DNA of 64,000 nt from Candidatus Peribacteria bacterium (GCA_943350395.1 CALRAD010000004.1:1-64000); one strand, 5' to 3'; shown: positions 1 through 8,431, counted from the first letter of the stretch. Numbers and translations: made by a program. Notes: generated by a model not told the origin, from the letters alone.

Positions 1-1
1 G

Positions 2-370
2 CGAATCGGGCAGCAGCGCATCCACCTCCTCTCGCATGTCGATGATCTTTCTTCATTCTATCGCTCCCTCGATGTATTCGTTCTCCCGTCATCCGATCAC
101 GATCCCTTTGGACTGGTTGCAGCTGAGGCGATGGCATGTGGTATCGCGACGATCGTCACAGACGCTTGTGGCATCTCCGGATCACTCGAAGCTTCGAGAG
201 AGGCACTTGTGGTTCCTGCGGGGCGTGCTTCCGAGCTCTCCGTGGCTCTTCGTAGCCTTTTCGATCCGGAAAGACGCATGGAACTCGGAGAAGCAGGACG
301 GGCGGGGGTGCTTTCGCGGCTCAATGTTGAGACGATGACGAACGCGTACGAGCGAGTGTTGCAGCAGTGA
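2..370 (+). CDS. Glycosyltransferase family 4, C-terminal fragment (5' end outside window)
   Basis: The reading frame is open from base 2 to a TGA at 368-370 and gives about 122 residues. It reads through a GT-B C-terminal domain: VDDLSSFYRSLDVFVLPS, then HDPFGLVAAEAMACG, where E-x7-E and the following G are the usual nucleotide-sugar binding signature of GT4 enzymes, then a C-terminal helix. The enzyme should transfer a sugar from a nucleotide-diphosphate donor to a glycan or lipid acceptor on the cytoplasmic face of the membrane; the acceptor cannot be told. The next gene lies 29 nt downstream on the same strand. Only the last third is visible, so the full length and N-terminal acceptor domain are unknown. 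Confidence 0.9.
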   Translation, partial: RIGQQRIHLLSHVDDLSSFYRSLDVFVLPSSDHDPFGLVAAEAMACGIATIVTDACGISGSLEASREALVVPAGRASELSVALRSLFDPERRMELGEAGRAGVLSRLNVETMTNAYERVLQQ

Positions 371-399
371 CATTTCCGTTCTAGCATGTCCAACCGTCC

Positions 400-732
400 A
401 TGCTCAAAGCATATTCAACCGGCCCCACTCATACGATCGTCCACTCCGATCGACCTCTTGACGACGATGAACTCGATCGCATCGATGCGTTTCTCGGAGA
501 ACTCGGACTTGCACTCGAAAGGCAACGCGGCTCCGGTCGCATGAATTTGAGTGCACTCTTCGGTCCTGCCGCCGAAACGGTTCTGCAGGATTTGAAAAGT
601 AAATTCAACGTCGGCATACGGCAAATTTTTGATGCCGATGATCAAAATTTTTCTCCTGCGATTCGCGAAGAGAATGACTGGTTGCTTCATCGGAATGATT
701 ATCGCAGAGACAGAAGAAACGGAGCGCGGTAG
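400..732 (+). CDS. Hypothetical protein, 110 aa
   Basis: Unrecognised small protein between a glycosyltransferase and the exported amidase. The middle (about residues 20-80) has a soluble alpha/beta look: an acidic stretch DDDELDRIDAFL, then a helix-like AAETVLQDLKSKFNVG. There is no signal peptide, membrane segment or Cys pair. The last 25 residues are rich in Arg, Asn and Asp and look less protein-like. The start lies 29 nt after the glycosyltransferase stop and the stop 11 nt before the next ATG, so it fills the gap neatly. It could still be a chance open frame. Confidence 0.5.
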   Translation: MLKAYSTGPTHTIVHSDRPLDDDELDRIDAFLGELGLALERQRGSGRMNLSALFGPAAETVLQDLKSKFNVGIRQIFDADDQNFSPAIREENDWLLHRNDYRRDRRNGAR

Positions 733-743
733 AATGTGCGTCC

Positions 744-3017
744 ATGACGCACACACGTTTCGCTTCCGCTATGATGTGTATTTTTTTGTGCGGCTCTTTA
801 CCGGGTATGTATCCCGTTTTTGCAGCGAACAATGCCGGCGATTCGAGTGATGCTCTCAACATTCTTACGAGACGAGAATGGGGAGCAGACGAGACCTACC
901 TGTTCGAGTCACCGAGAGAGGACGTCGGTTCGACTCCGGACGTCGATGTTCCCAAAGGGGACAATGGCATACAGGTGATCGCCCCCGGTCAGCCCGATGT
1001 ACGCGTGAGCGATTGCAATGCGGCGGTCAAAAACTACGCGAGTGAATTCAAGATCAAATCGACCATGACGAAAGACCCGAACAGTGGACGAGTCTACCGT
1101 TGGGCTCCGCAGTACAGCTCTTCGGTGAAACTCCTCGTCGTACATCATTCGGCTCTGGTTGTCAGCGGTGATCCCCGTCCTGCAGCAGAGCGTGTGCGTG
1201 CACTCTATAAATATCATGCCGTGAACAAAGGCTGGGGAGACATCGGTTATCACTTCATCGTTGACGAAGACGGTGTTGTCTACGAAGGCCGTATGGGAGG
1301 AGCCTCGGTCGTCGGCGGTCATGCCTACTGTAACAACATCGGAACAATCGGGATTGTCCTGATGGGAAATTTTGAGCTCGAATCGCCGTCGCAGAGACAG
1401 GCGCAGGGGCTTCAGAAACTTCTGAGTATCCTCGCATCGCAGTACGGTCTCGACGCGGGAAAGAGCGTGCAGTTTCACGGAAAAACATTTTCGTCTCCGA
1501 TCGTCGGTCACGGAGATCTCCTCTCGACGTTGTGCCCCGGATATTCTCTTTCTTCCGGAATGTCTCAACTCGTTGCAAATGTGAAGAGTGGTAATCTCAC
1601 AGGCTCGGTTGGGTTTGCCGCTCCGCGCATTGCGTCCTCTGCGTCATCGGTCGCTGCGACCAAGCCAAGTTCCGGCGGACTTGCCGAAGGGTTGTCATTT
1701 GTCGGTCGTACATCGATTGCGATCAACCCCGGCGGGAAGCAGCGTCTCAGTTTCAGTTACACTGCAGGAAAGACCGGCGCGTATGAGGGCAAGAAAATCG
1801 CAGACGTTCGTCTTTCTTCTCCGAAAATACAGCTACTCGTGGACGACGGTATCAACTGGATTCCCGTCACCAAGGGTGTTCTTCTGAGTAGCGATCTCCC
1901 CGCGCATGAGACAGCGAACGTGCAGCTGATCGTCGTTGCACCGGTCGACAGCGGGACTTTCTGGATGGAGATTGGCGGACAGCGTTTCGAGATCAAAGTT
2001 GCCGGTCGCAGAGCGCGTACGGGGGAATACATCAATCCATTCTCAGGGGATCCCGCCCGTATCGTGCGTCCTGCAGTGGAGAAAAAAGACACGAAAATAG
2101 ATTCGAGGATTCGTCCGCAATCAAGACAGCCATCATCTTCTTCCTCTCGCCTCACCCCCGACCCCTCTCCCGCGCAGATGCTTGGGAGAGGGGAGAGAAA
2201 TAGTGAAAATTCCAATTATATTCGTATCCGCCTGAGCGCTTCCGCAAGCCCTGTGCTTACCTTTCCGCAGAGAGGAATCGTAGAGGGCACGAATATTCCT
2301 GCCGGAACCGCACTGACACTACTCAGTAAAAACAATGAATGCATTGCGATGAAGAACGGTGAACGTTTTGCAGCAAACAGTATTCTCAGATTTTCTTCCG
2401 TTGATGCAGAAATCATCAATGTGAACGGCATTGCGGGTAAGAATCGAACGTACAAAGGCACGCTCGAGTGTCGTATCATTGCAGGCGCACTCACGCTGAT
2501 CAACGAATTGCCCCTCGAAGACTATATGGCAGGTCTTGCAGAGGAACCTGATAGCGAGCCCTACGAGAAGCAGCGTGCCTTTGCGATCGCGGCTCGCACC
2601 TATGCGGCGTACTACATGGAGAGCGAACACAGAAAGTTTCCGGGTCTTCCCTACGATGGTTCGGATGATCCTGCCGTCTTCCAGGCATATGCAGGAGTCG
2701 AATTTACGGGGAACAATCCACATTGGCAGAGAGCGGTAAAAAATACCGCAGGTAGCGTTCTTCGTTTCAATGGAGCATTGATCAAGCCACCCTACTTCTC
2801 TGCTGATCCTGGTCGCACGCTAAGCCCTCTGGAAGCAGGATGGAAGAACTTTCCGTTTGCAGAGATCTTCTCGCCAAAAGAAGATCCGTGGTGCAAAGGC
2901 CAGGCACTTCGAGGCCACGGCGTCGGTATGTCGGGGTGTGGAGCAAAGGGACAGGCACTAGAGGGACGGAGTGCGGAACAGATTCTGCAGTACTACTATC
3001 CTGGAGCACGTATCTGA
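744..3017 (+). CDS. Exported PGRP-type amidase fused to a SpoIID domain
   Basis: 757-residue secreted peptidoglycan-processing protein. Residues 1-28 form a signal peptide ending near VFAA. Residues about 125-285 are an N-acetylmuramoyl-L-alanine amidase (Amidase_2/PGRP) domain: zinc ligands are expected at the HH of VVHHSA (134-135), His256 (GHGDL) and Cys264 (TLCPG). Residues about 588-757 are a SpoIID/LytB domain, with LPLEDYMAG, the AIAARTYAAYY helix and a C-terminal GHGVGMSGCGA motif. SpoIID relatives cleave glycan strands after stem peptides are removed, so one chain may carry both steps (inference). A Ser-rich linker at about 465-470 leads into a palindromic-repeat-encoded segment at 469-484. 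A TAGAAT hexamer ends 8 nt before the ATG; there is no Shine-Dalgarno sequence. Confidence 0.92.
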   Translation: MTHTRFASAMMCIFLCGSLPGMYPVFAANNAGDSSDALNILTRREWGADETYLFESPREDVGSTPDVDVPKGDNGIQVIAPGQPDVRVSDCNAAVKNYASEFKIKSTMTKDPNSGRVYRWAPQYSSSVKLLVVHHSALVVSGDPRPAAERVRALYKYHAVNKGWGDIGYHFIVDEDGVVYEGRMGGASVVGGHAYCNNIGTIGIVLMGNFELESPSQRQAQGLQKLLSILASQYGLDAGKSVQFHGKTFSSPIVGHGDLLSTLCPGYSLSSGMSQLVANVKSGNLTGSVGFAAPRIASSASSVAATKPSSGGLAEGLSFVGRTSIAINPGGKQRLSFSYTAGKTGAYEGKKIADVRLSSPKIQLLVDDGINWIPVTKGVLLSSDLPAHETANVQLIVVAPVDSGTFWMEIGGQRFEIKVAGRRARTGEYINPFSGDPARIVRPAVEKKDTKIDSRIRPQSRQPSSSSSRLTPDPSPAQMLGRGERNSENSNYIRIRLSASASPVLTFPQRGIVEGTNIPAGTALTLLSKNNECIAMKNGERFAANSILRFSSVDAEIINVNGIAGKNRTYKGTLECRIIAGALTLINELPLEDYMAGLAEEPDSEPYEKQRAFAIAARTYAAYYMESEHRKFPGLPYDGSDDPAVFQAYAGVEFTGNNPHWQRAVKNTAGSVLRFNGALIKPPYFSADPGRTLSPLEAGWKNFPFAEIFSPKEDPWCKGQALRGHGVGMSGCGAKGQALEGRSAEQILQYYYPGARI
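2150..2196 (+). repeat. Palindromic repeat (family A) inside the amidase gene
   Basis: C-rich arm CCCCTCTCCC and G-rich arm GGGAGAGGGG flank a short CGCAGATGCTT core. The same design (CCTCAYCCCC lead-in, CCCYTCTCCC arm, AGCGC-type core, GGGAGARGGG arm) recurs between genes at 8432-8479 and 52087-52134. Here it is translated in frame as SRLTPDPSPAQMLGRGE in the linker between the two enzymatic domains. Confidence 0.85.
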
Positions 3018-3059
3018 ATTTATGGCGGCAGCAGTCGTGGACACTTCCGTAGACGAGTG

Positions 3060-3321
3060 ACCGGCAGGCGTGCCGTGAGCTGTTTGCTTCTCTGCACCAG
3101 TGTTGCCAGAGCGCTCGCTGATGATTGTGTTTGTCATGGATATAGGCTTCCTCCCGAAGCTCGAGAGCCAGTTTCAATTTCAATTCGATGTCTGCGGCAA
3201 TGAAATCCTCTTCTTGCCAAACTTTGATGTTGAAAAAGCTGCCAAATGAATCAAGAAATGCCGGCTGGAAAAAGCGGTACCGTTGTAAAAATTCATCGGA
3301 CACTTCATACATGTTTCCCAT
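3060..3321 (-). CDS. Possible small protein downstream of the sigma factor, 3' end unclear
   Basis: An open frame starts at ATG 3321, 43 nt after the stop of the ECF sigma gene on the same strand. Its first 85-90 residues look protein-like (MGNMYEVSDEFLQRYRFF, then a helix-rich AADIELKLKLALELREEAYI). The frame stays open to 2782, but that part is antisense to the SpoIID domain of the amidase and is probably not biological. The gene may be frameshifted or truncated; the 3' coordinate given marks where the plausible part ends, not a stop codon. A place directly after an ECF sigma gene would fit a regulator or target, but no anti-sigma motif or membrane helix is seen. Confidence 0.3.
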
Positions 3322-3364
3322 GCATTCACTCTAAAACTTTTTCAGCAAATGCCAAGAAAATCGC

Positions 3365-3973
3365 TTAGGTCGCTTGCTGAGTGAGTGACTGCAGTCGTTC
3401 TTTGAGTAACAATTTGGCTCGGAATAATTGCGATCGTACCGTACCGATTGGAATATGCAGATGATCGGCGCACTCCTGATACGGCATTCCATCGATTTCA
3501 ACATCTTGCACCACGTTTCTGAATTGAGGAGGCAGTGTTTGAATGGCTTCTCGGATCTTTTGAACGGTTTCAGAACCTATCAATTGTTCTTCCGCTTCGG
3601 GTTCACGACCTCTCAGAGAATATTTACGTTCCTCCGCGAGATTTACTTGCCCGGTTATTTTTCCTCGAAATCTGTTCTGTGCTTGATGATACGCAATGGA
3701 ACAGAGCCATGAATCAAATGACGATTCACCACGAAAAGTACTGATTTTCTTATGTGCCAGCTGAAAAACTTCCTGCACGATATCTTCGGCATCGGCGTAT
3801 TGCAGAGTGCGAAATTTTGCTCGAACAAAGCTAAGAAGCAGAGGCTGATAGTGTTCATAGAGCCTGGTAAAGGCTTCATCCTCGACGTCGTTTCCGTCTA
3901 CGCATATTCGGATGTCCTCTGCATAGGTTTCCGCTTCTGTTGCCGTAGATTCTGCTTCGCGAGTTTCAGGCAT
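3365..3973 (-). CDS. ECF-type RNA polymerase sigma factor
   Basis: 202-residue sigma70-family protein of extracytoplasmic-function architecture. Region 2 lies at about residues 35-105 (RLYEHYQPLLLSFVRAKF, then DAEDIVQEVFQLAHKK and SFDSWLCSIAYHQAQNRFR), the core-binding and -10 melting part. Region 4 lies at about 135-195 (IQTLPPQFRNVVQDVEIDGM, then IPIGTVRSQLFRAKLLLKERL), the helix-turn-helix that reads the -35. It has an acidic 25-residue N-terminal extension. A TATTCT hexamer ends 6 nt before the ATG, so the transcript is probably leaderless. No recognisable membrane anti-sigma gene is adjacent, so its signal is unknown; the exported wall and surface genes around it are plausible targets (inference). 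Confidence 0.93.
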   Translation of the reverse strand: MPETREAESTATEAETYAEDIRICVDGNDVEDEAFTRLYEHYQPLLLSFVRAKFRTLQYADAEDIVQEVFQLAHKKISTFRGESSFDSWLCSIAYHQAQNRFRGKITGQVNLAEERKYSLRGREPEAEEQLIGSETVQKIREAIQTLPPQFRNVVQDVEIDGMPYQECADHLHIPIGTVRSQLFRAKLLLKERLQSLTQQAT

Positions 3974-4062
3974 AGACAGAGAATATGCCGGATTCTTTTC
4001 TGTGCCATAAATTACTCATATGTCACATTTTCATCGCAGAAACATGCTGAAAAGTCATTCTG

Positions 4063-4431
4063 TCATCCGTGATACGTTCCTGGGATTTCCCGAAGGATCG
4101 GTAGCCGTCCGCATCGTTCCTTAAATATTTCTAAAGCCAGGAGGCGATTCTGTTCCACCGTTACATCGAAGGATGACGTTTCGACGAGAGTGCGAAAAAT
4201 TTCGTTGAAAACCTCGGTATCATGGATTGTTGTTTCTGCAAGTGACGAGCGGTCTCTTCTGAACAGTAGAGCGGCGACTTCACCATGTTTTTTCTCAACA
4301 ATTTCCGTCGTGAACAGTCCGCTGTCGATGCCTCTTCTTTGCCTTCTTTGTTCCAGCCTTTGCTTTTCTTGCTCAGAATTCGCTTCGAAAGAGATCGTAT
4401 CACGAACGCTCAAAGTGGAAGGCTTATTCAT
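4063..4431 (-). CDS. Hypothetical protein, 122 aa
   Basis: Unrecognised soluble protein, charged and helix-rich: an Arg/Gln/Glu segment (EQEKQRLEQRRQRRG) is followed by a mixed C-terminal half ending GRLPILREIPGTYHG. There is no signal peptide or membrane span. ATG 4431 is preferred over GTG 4437 because a TATCGT -10-like hexamer sits 9 nt upstream. It lies between metK and the sigma gene on the same strand; a terminator separates it from metK, so it probably has its own promoter. Confidence 0.6.
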   Translation of the reverse strand: MNKPSTLSVRDTISFEANSEQEKQRLEQRRQRRGIDSGLFTTEIVEKKHGEVAALLFRRDRSSLAETTIHDTEVFNEIFRTLVETSSFDVTVEQNRLLALEIFKERCGRLPILREIPGTYHG

Positions 4432-4470
4432 TAACACGAAACGATACTCTCACTTTTTTTCTATGCAATC

Positions 4471-4503
4471 AAAAGAAGAGCCCCTGTCATCGGAGCCCTT
4501 CTC
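4471..4503 (-). terminator. Rho-independent terminator of metK
   Basis: On the minus strand GAAGGGCTCC and GGGGCTCTTC form a 10-bp stem with two G-T pairs around a 7-nt loop, followed by TTTTG. It starts about 20 nt after the metK stop. Confidence 0.75.
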
Positions 4504-4524
4504 TCTGCCGAAAGATCGACGTCT

Positions 4525-5688
4525 TTATTTTGCTTTCACTGCGTTCAAAAGCGCATCGAGTCTGTCACACTTCTCCCATCTCACATCAAGATCTTCACGG
4601 CCCATGTGTCCGTATGATGCGACCTGACGGTACTGAGGACGTAGCAGGTCGAGATCCTTGATGATGGCGGCTGGGCGGAGGTCGAAGATCGCAGAAACGG
4701 CTTGCTCAAGGGCTCTGTCACTCACCTTTCCGGTACCGAACGTGTCGACGCGAAGCGAAACAGGAGCGGCGACGCCGATGGCGTAGGCAACTTGTACCTC
4801 ACATTTCTTCGCGAGCCCTGATTTTACAATGTGTTTGGCAACCCAGCGAGCTGCGTACGCTGCGCTGCGGTCGACTTTGCTCGGATCTTTGCCCGAGAAT
4901 GCTCCGCCGCCATGCCTGCTGTAGCCACCGTACGTATCAACGATGATTTTTCTTCCGGTCAGACCGCAGTCGCCGGGAGGGCCTCCGATGACGAAGCGTC
5001 CTGTCGGGTTGATGAAGTACTTCGTCGCAGCATCGAGATACGGTCCGCACACCGGTTCGATGATGTGCTTCTTGATGTCTTTGGTGATCTGCTCATGACT
5101 CACGGAGTCGCTGTGCTGTGTTGAGATCACGACTGTCTGCACTCTCTTTGGCGTGCCGTCATCATTGTATTCGATCGTGACTTGGCTCTTGCCGTCTGGT
5201 CTTAAGTAATTGAGACCTTTCGCCTTGCGCACTTCTGAGAGCTTTCGCGTAAGTTTGTGTGCGAGAGAAATGGGCAGAGGCATCAGCTCCGGTGTTTCGT
5301 CGCACGCAAAGCCAAACATCAGACCCTGGTCCCCTGCTCCCTGTTCTTTCGTTACGGTCTTCTCGGCGGTGACACCTTGGTCGATGTCGCTGCTCTGCTC
5401 ACCGACGCAGACCATCACGGCGCACGCCTTATGGTCGAAGCCAAAGATGCCGTCGTCGTAACCGATCTCTTTAATCACATTTCTCGCAACTTGTGCCATG
5501 GGAATGTACGTGTTCGTTGTAATTTCGCCGGCAACAACAACAAGACCTGTGGTTGCCAAACATTCGCAGGCAACATGAGATTTGGGGTCTTTGCTGAGTG
5601 CGTAGTCGAGCACGGCATCGCTGATTTGGTCGCAGAGTTTATCGGGGTGACCTTCGGTGACGGATTCTGAGGTGAAGAGAGAAGACAT
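4525..5688 (-). CDS. metK: S-adenosylmethionine synthetase
   Basis: 387 residues, the family's normal length. It makes SAM from methionine and ATP in the cytoplasm, releasing phosphate and diphosphate. The N-terminal ATP motif [19 protein letters not shown] follows SESVTE. The signature [12 protein letters not shown] is at about residues 117-128, and the second signature [19 protein letters not shown] holds the conserved Lys. All three MetK domains read through without gaps. The ATG at 5688 begins the conserved SLFTSESV block. There is no Shine-Dalgarno sequence, but a SAM-binding riboswitch and a hairpin platform precede the gene, so expression is probably fed back on by its product. A terminator follows. 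Confidence 0.98.
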   Translation of the reverse strand: MSSLFTSESVTEGHPDKLCDQISDAVLDYALSKDPKSHVACECLATTGLVVVAGEITTNTYIPMAQVARNVIKEIGYDDGIFGFDHKACAVMVCVGEQSSDIDQGVTAEKTVTKEQGAGDQGLMFGFACDETPELMPLPISLAHKLTRKLSEVRKAKGLNYLRPDGKSQVTIEYNDDGTPKRVQTVVISTQHSDSVSHEQITKDIKKHIIEPVCGPYLDAATKYFINPTGRFVIGGPPGDCGLTGRKIIVDTYGGYSRHGGGAFSGKDPSKVDRSAAYAARWVAKHIVKSGLAKKCEVQVAYAIGVAAPVSLRVDTFGTGKVSDRALEQAVSAIFDLRPAAIIKDLDLLRPQYRQVASYGHMGREDLDVRWEKCDRLDALLNAVKAK

Positions 5689-5743
5689 ACACAGGAGTGG
5701 AAAGTGATAAGTGGAAAGTTGAAAGAAAAATATTGATGATCCA

Positions 5744-5780
5744 GCGCGGGTCTACTGACCCGCATGATTGACCCGCGGTC
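5744..5780 (-). promoter_or_regulatory. Expression platform between riboswitch and metK
   Basis: The minus strand holds GACCGCGGGTC (5780-5770), then GCGGGTC-AGTA-GACCCGC (5763-5746), a perfect 7-bp hairpin; a T-rich run (5730-5721) lies 16 nt further on. The upstream CGCGGGTC can also pair with the downstream GACCCGCG, giving two mutually exclusive structures, as expected of a terminator/antiterminator switch. The T-run is farther from the stem than usual, so the mechanism is uncertain. Confidence 0.55.
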
Positions 5781-5820
5781 AGCATGTACGAACAAAGAGC
5801 TCTCCGTCAGGGAAAGCAGT

Positions 5821-5937
5821 TCATGGTTGCTATCGTCCCCTGATGGGGCTGGATGTACCACCGTTCCCGTCGGGGAGGGTTGGCGGACGCGTCAGTCGAG
5901 CCAGTACTCATTCGCGTCACTCTTGATAGTCGATGAT
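5821..5937 (-). promoter_or_regulatory. SAM-I-clan riboswitch aptamer upstream of metK
   Basis: All parts of the SAM-I core can be laid out on the minus strand. P1 is CTATC (5929-5925) with GATAG (5834-5830), followed by the conserved AAGAG. P2 is GACGCG (5918-5913) with CGCGTC (5891-5886), enclosing kink-turn-like GAATGAG/CTCGACTGA and a GAG-TACTGG-CTC tip. Then come GCCAACC, a P3 hairpin with TCCC-CGAC-GGGA, the junction GGTGGTACATCCAG (compare the family GGTGCTAATTCC), and P4 CCCC-ATCA-GGGG. The tip CTGG can form the pseudoknot with CCAG of the P3/P4 junction. The position upstream of metK supports SAM sensing. Class I versus the I/IV variant cannot be settled by eye. Confidence 0.82.
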
Positions 5938-5996
5938 GTGGCGAGAGTCTACAGACTCAAGAACGGTATAATCAAGAAGATTTCTGTCATTGTCTG

Positions 5997-6389
5997 TCAG
6001 TTCAGCTCCGGATTCTCCGCTTCGTCATTCGTCAATGCTCCGTTGATCAAATCTGTATTATCATCCGCATTATACCGTGAGATGACGAGGAAGGCGTTTC
6101 TCAGGAGGATTCGTATGTTTTCAGTATTCTGGATTGCGATATCGTTCATGACTTCCTCCCGCGCTTGCGAAAGGGTTACCTGTCCGGATCGGATCAGTTT
6201 GTCCAGTATGGCAATCTTGCAGACCGTATCTTTCCGAAGCATTTCGAGATTTGGGTCCCGATTAATGGCTTTCAAGCGATTTTGGTAGATGATCAATTGC
6301 GCACGCAATCGTGGGGCGATGCTTTGGTTCAAGCGAATCTCATCTCTATTCCTCGGTTCGCCACTTTCTTGTTCGGATAGATTCGTCAT
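5997..6389 (-). CDS. Hypothetical protein, 130 aa
   Basis: Unrecognised soluble, mostly helical protein. The start MTNLSEQESGEPRNRDEIRL at 6389 is chosen over an in-frame ATG 45 nt upstream because an extended -10 (TGG-TATAAT, 6404-6396) ends exactly 6 nt before it. The mRNA should therefore begin at or next to the A of the start codon. The body has regularly spaced Ile/Leu in LRAQLIIYQNRLKAI and KIAILDKLIRSGQVTLSQA and an acidic Asn-rich tail. It follows the PrdX-like gene on the same strand and is read towards metK. Confidence 0.65.
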   Translation of the reverse strand: MTNLSEQESGEPRNRDEIRLNQSIAPRLRAQLIIYQNRLKAINRDPNLEMLRKDTVCKIAILDKLIRSGQVTLSQAREEVMNDIAIQNTENIRILLRNAFLVISRYNADDNTDLINGALTNDEAENPELN

Positions 6390-6438
6390 TGATTTATTAT
6401 ACCATAAAAAACAATTAAAGCCAGAAGTAGCCATCTCG

Positions 6439-6924
6439 TTATTGCGGAATCTTCCTCACACTGAAGGCATGCCCTGTATGTTTTAGAAACGTCTCAAAAC
6501 TTGCTTGATCAACCTCAAGCGTTGCCGTATTCACGAGCGGGTGAAAACAAAATTTCCCGACGGACCATGCGTCTTCGTCGACAATGACGTTGATCTTGCG
6601 ATCTTTGTCGAAGATTAATCCAAACGGCGTGACGGAACCCGGTGTCACCCCAAGCATCTCTTTTAGTTTCTCGGGTGACACGAAGCTGAAGCTTTGTGCG
6701 CCGAAGTCTTTGGCAAGCGCTTTCGTGTCGACACGCTTGTCGTGCATGACGATTGCAAGCACGTAGATTTCTTTGTTTTTGGCTTTCATCAGAAGTTGCT
6801 TCGTGTGTGCTCCGTCCATCTTGGGACAGAGCCTTTCGGACTCTTCGCAGCTGAAGACTGCCGGGTGATCGTGGCGGCGATAGGTGATGTTTAGTCGAGC
6901 AAGAAGTTTTAGAAGGTCCTCCAT
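6439..6924 (-). CDS. YbaK/PrdX-type aminoacyl-tRNA deacylase
   Basis: 161-residue single-domain protein of the YbaK/EbsC/PrdX family, which hydrolyses mischarged aminoacyl-tRNA in trans (typically Ala-tRNA-Pro for the PrdX branch). Family blocks seen: HPAVFSCEE near the N terminus, TKQLLMKAKN with the central Lys, a VDTKALAKDFG helix, then GSVTPFGLIFDK and CFHPLVNTATLEV, the last two typical of PrdX/ProXp-ala. The start at 6924 is preferred to an upstream in-frame ATG (6972) because conservation begins there and GATAAT ends 6 nt before it; an AAGGAGA also lies nearby. The substrate is inferred from family only. Confidence 0.9.
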   Translation of the reverse strand: MEDLLKLLARLNITYRRHDHPAVFSCEESERLCPKMDGAHTKQLLMKAKNKEIYVLAIVMHDKRVDTKALAKDFGAQSFSFVSPEKLKEMLGVTPGSVTPFGLIFDKDRKINVIVDEDAWSVGKFCFHPLVNTATLEVDQASFETFLKHTGHAFSVRKIPQ

Positions 6925-6979
6925 ATCGCAATTATCTCCTTCCTCATTCAGAATTCCTACTTCATAATTCACCGTACCT

Positions 6980-8425
6980 ATGCTTCGTGCCGATCACCCT
7001 TTCTCGTTCATCCTCTTCGGTGCCTCCGGTCATCTCGCGCGCATCAAGATTTTTCCTGCTTTGTACTTTCTGGCACTCAAGAAACGTTTTCCCGATACGT
7101 ATAACATCGTCGGTTTTGCACGGACAAAGATGACGGACGCCGAATTCAGAGAACACGTTGCATCGGCCATTCGTGAGCATGTTCTTGAAGTGAATGAAAA
7201 AGTTATCGAAGAGCTTCTGACACATTTCTTCTATCATGCGGGTCAGTACGACAGTGTCGACGATTTCAAGGCTCTTGCAGCCAAGCTTAAAATCCTTGAA
7301 GGATCGGGAGAAAATTTTGTGCGCCTCGCCTATCTCTCGATTCCGCCTTCGGCGTTCGGGGCAACGCTCGACAATATTTGTGCCGGCAATGTTCACGATA
7401 AGGAAATCAGTTTCCGGTGCATTGTCGAAAAGCCTGTTGGAAGTGATTTGCAGTCATTCGAGGAAGTGAATAAAAAACTCTCGTCGTGTTTCAAGCCTGA
7501 GGAAATTTATATTCTTGATCACTATCTTGGCAAAGAGGCCGTACGCAATATCTATTACCTGCGTCATGCGAATCCTGTCATCGAGAGACTGCTTAAAAAT
7601 ACTCTCATCAATTCCGTGCAGATCACGGCATCGGAATCTGCAGGACTGGAGGGACGAGCAGGATACTTCGATGCCGTCGGAACGCTTCGGGACATGTTCC
7701 AGAGTCATTTAATACAAATCGCGGCGCTTCTTATGATGCGCCTCGTCAATAATCCCGACGACATCAAGGCTGCGCGTCTCGATGCAGTGAAGAAATTCTA
7801 TCTTCCTCCCGCGAGCGATCTTTCCGAGATTATCGTGCAGGGGCAGTATGGAGCGGGCGACGTCGGAGGAAAGAAACTTCCTGGATACAGGGATGAAGAG
7901 GGGGTTTCCAAGAAGTCCCGTACGGCAACGTTCGCCGCACTTCGTCTGATGACGAGATCCTCGCGCTGGGAAGGTGTTCCGATTTTCCTGCGCTCGGGCA
8001 AGCGTATGAAGACGAAAGAAACGCGCATTGCGATCGAATTTCAAGAGTCGGCAACGCTCGTCGGGAAGAACGAAACCAAGAACAGGCTCGATATTATTCT
8101 GCAGGGGGAAGCCGGAATGAAGTTGTATCTGCAGACAAAGCTTGGCGGCAGCGAGCCGAAATTCCGACCGCTCGTCATGGAAGACCCTCTCGTGTGCATG
8201 GGCGATTGTCTCGTGGAGCACAGCTTGCTTCTCCTGGAAGCAATTGCTGGGAATCAGCAGTGGTTTTTAGACAGTGAAGAAGTCCGTGCGTGCTGGAGAA
8301 TCATTGATCCGCTCCAGAAGTATCTGGATGATCCGAAAACAAATTTGGCTATGTATGCATCAGGGACATCCGGTCCCAGTGAAGCAGATGCGTTTATTGC
8401 GAAGTTTGGGGAGAGGTGGCTGTAG
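6980..8425 (+). CDS. zwf: Glucose-6-phosphate 1-dehydrogenase
   Basis: 481 residues. It oxidises glucose 6-phosphate to 6-phosphogluconolactone with NAD(P)+ in the cytoplasm, entering the oxidative pentose phosphate path. The N-terminal nucleotide-binding motif reads FGASGHLARIKIFPALYFL, with His where most families have Asp. The substrate and catalytic block DHYLGKEAVRNIYYLR and the EKPVGSDLQSFEEVN segment are present, and the C-terminal half has the GTLRDMFQSHLIQ block and FLRSGKRM. It faces away from the deacylase gene (55 nt between start codons). The lactonase gene lies 190 nt downstream, so the pair works in consecutive steps. Confidence 0.95.
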   Translation: MLRADHPFSFILFGASGHLARIKIFPALYFLALKKRFPDTYNIVGFARTKMTDAEFREHVASAIREHVLEVNEKVIEELLTHFFYHAGQYDSVDDFKALAAKLKILEGSGENFVRLAYLSIPPSAFGATLDNICAGNVHDKEISFRCIVEKPVGSDLQSFEEVNKKLSSCFKPEEIYILDHYLGKEAVRNIYYLRHANPVIERLLKNTLINSVQITASESAGLEGRAGYFDAVGTLRDMFQSHLIQIAALLMMRLVNNPDDIKAARLDAVKKFYLPPASDLSEIIVQGQYGAGDVGGKKLPGYRDEEGVSKKSRTATFAALRLMTRSSRWEGVPIFLRSGKRMKTKETRIAIEFQESATLVGKNETKNRLDIILQGEAGMKLYLQTKLGGSEPKFRPLVMEDPLVCMGDCLVEHSLLLLEAIAGNQQWFLDSEEVRACWRIIDPLQKYLDDPKTNLAMYASGTSGPSEADAFIAKFGERWL

Positions 8426-8431
8426 CCGCCG

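Noticed and set aside
909-1568. 219-codon antisense frame within the amidase gene
   Set aside because: It opposes the conserved amidase domain and has no recognisable features or start signal.
5764-6288. 174-codon plus-strand frame upstream of metK
   Set aside because: Runs antisense through the SAM riboswitch and the following small gene; the structured RNA explains the conservation better.
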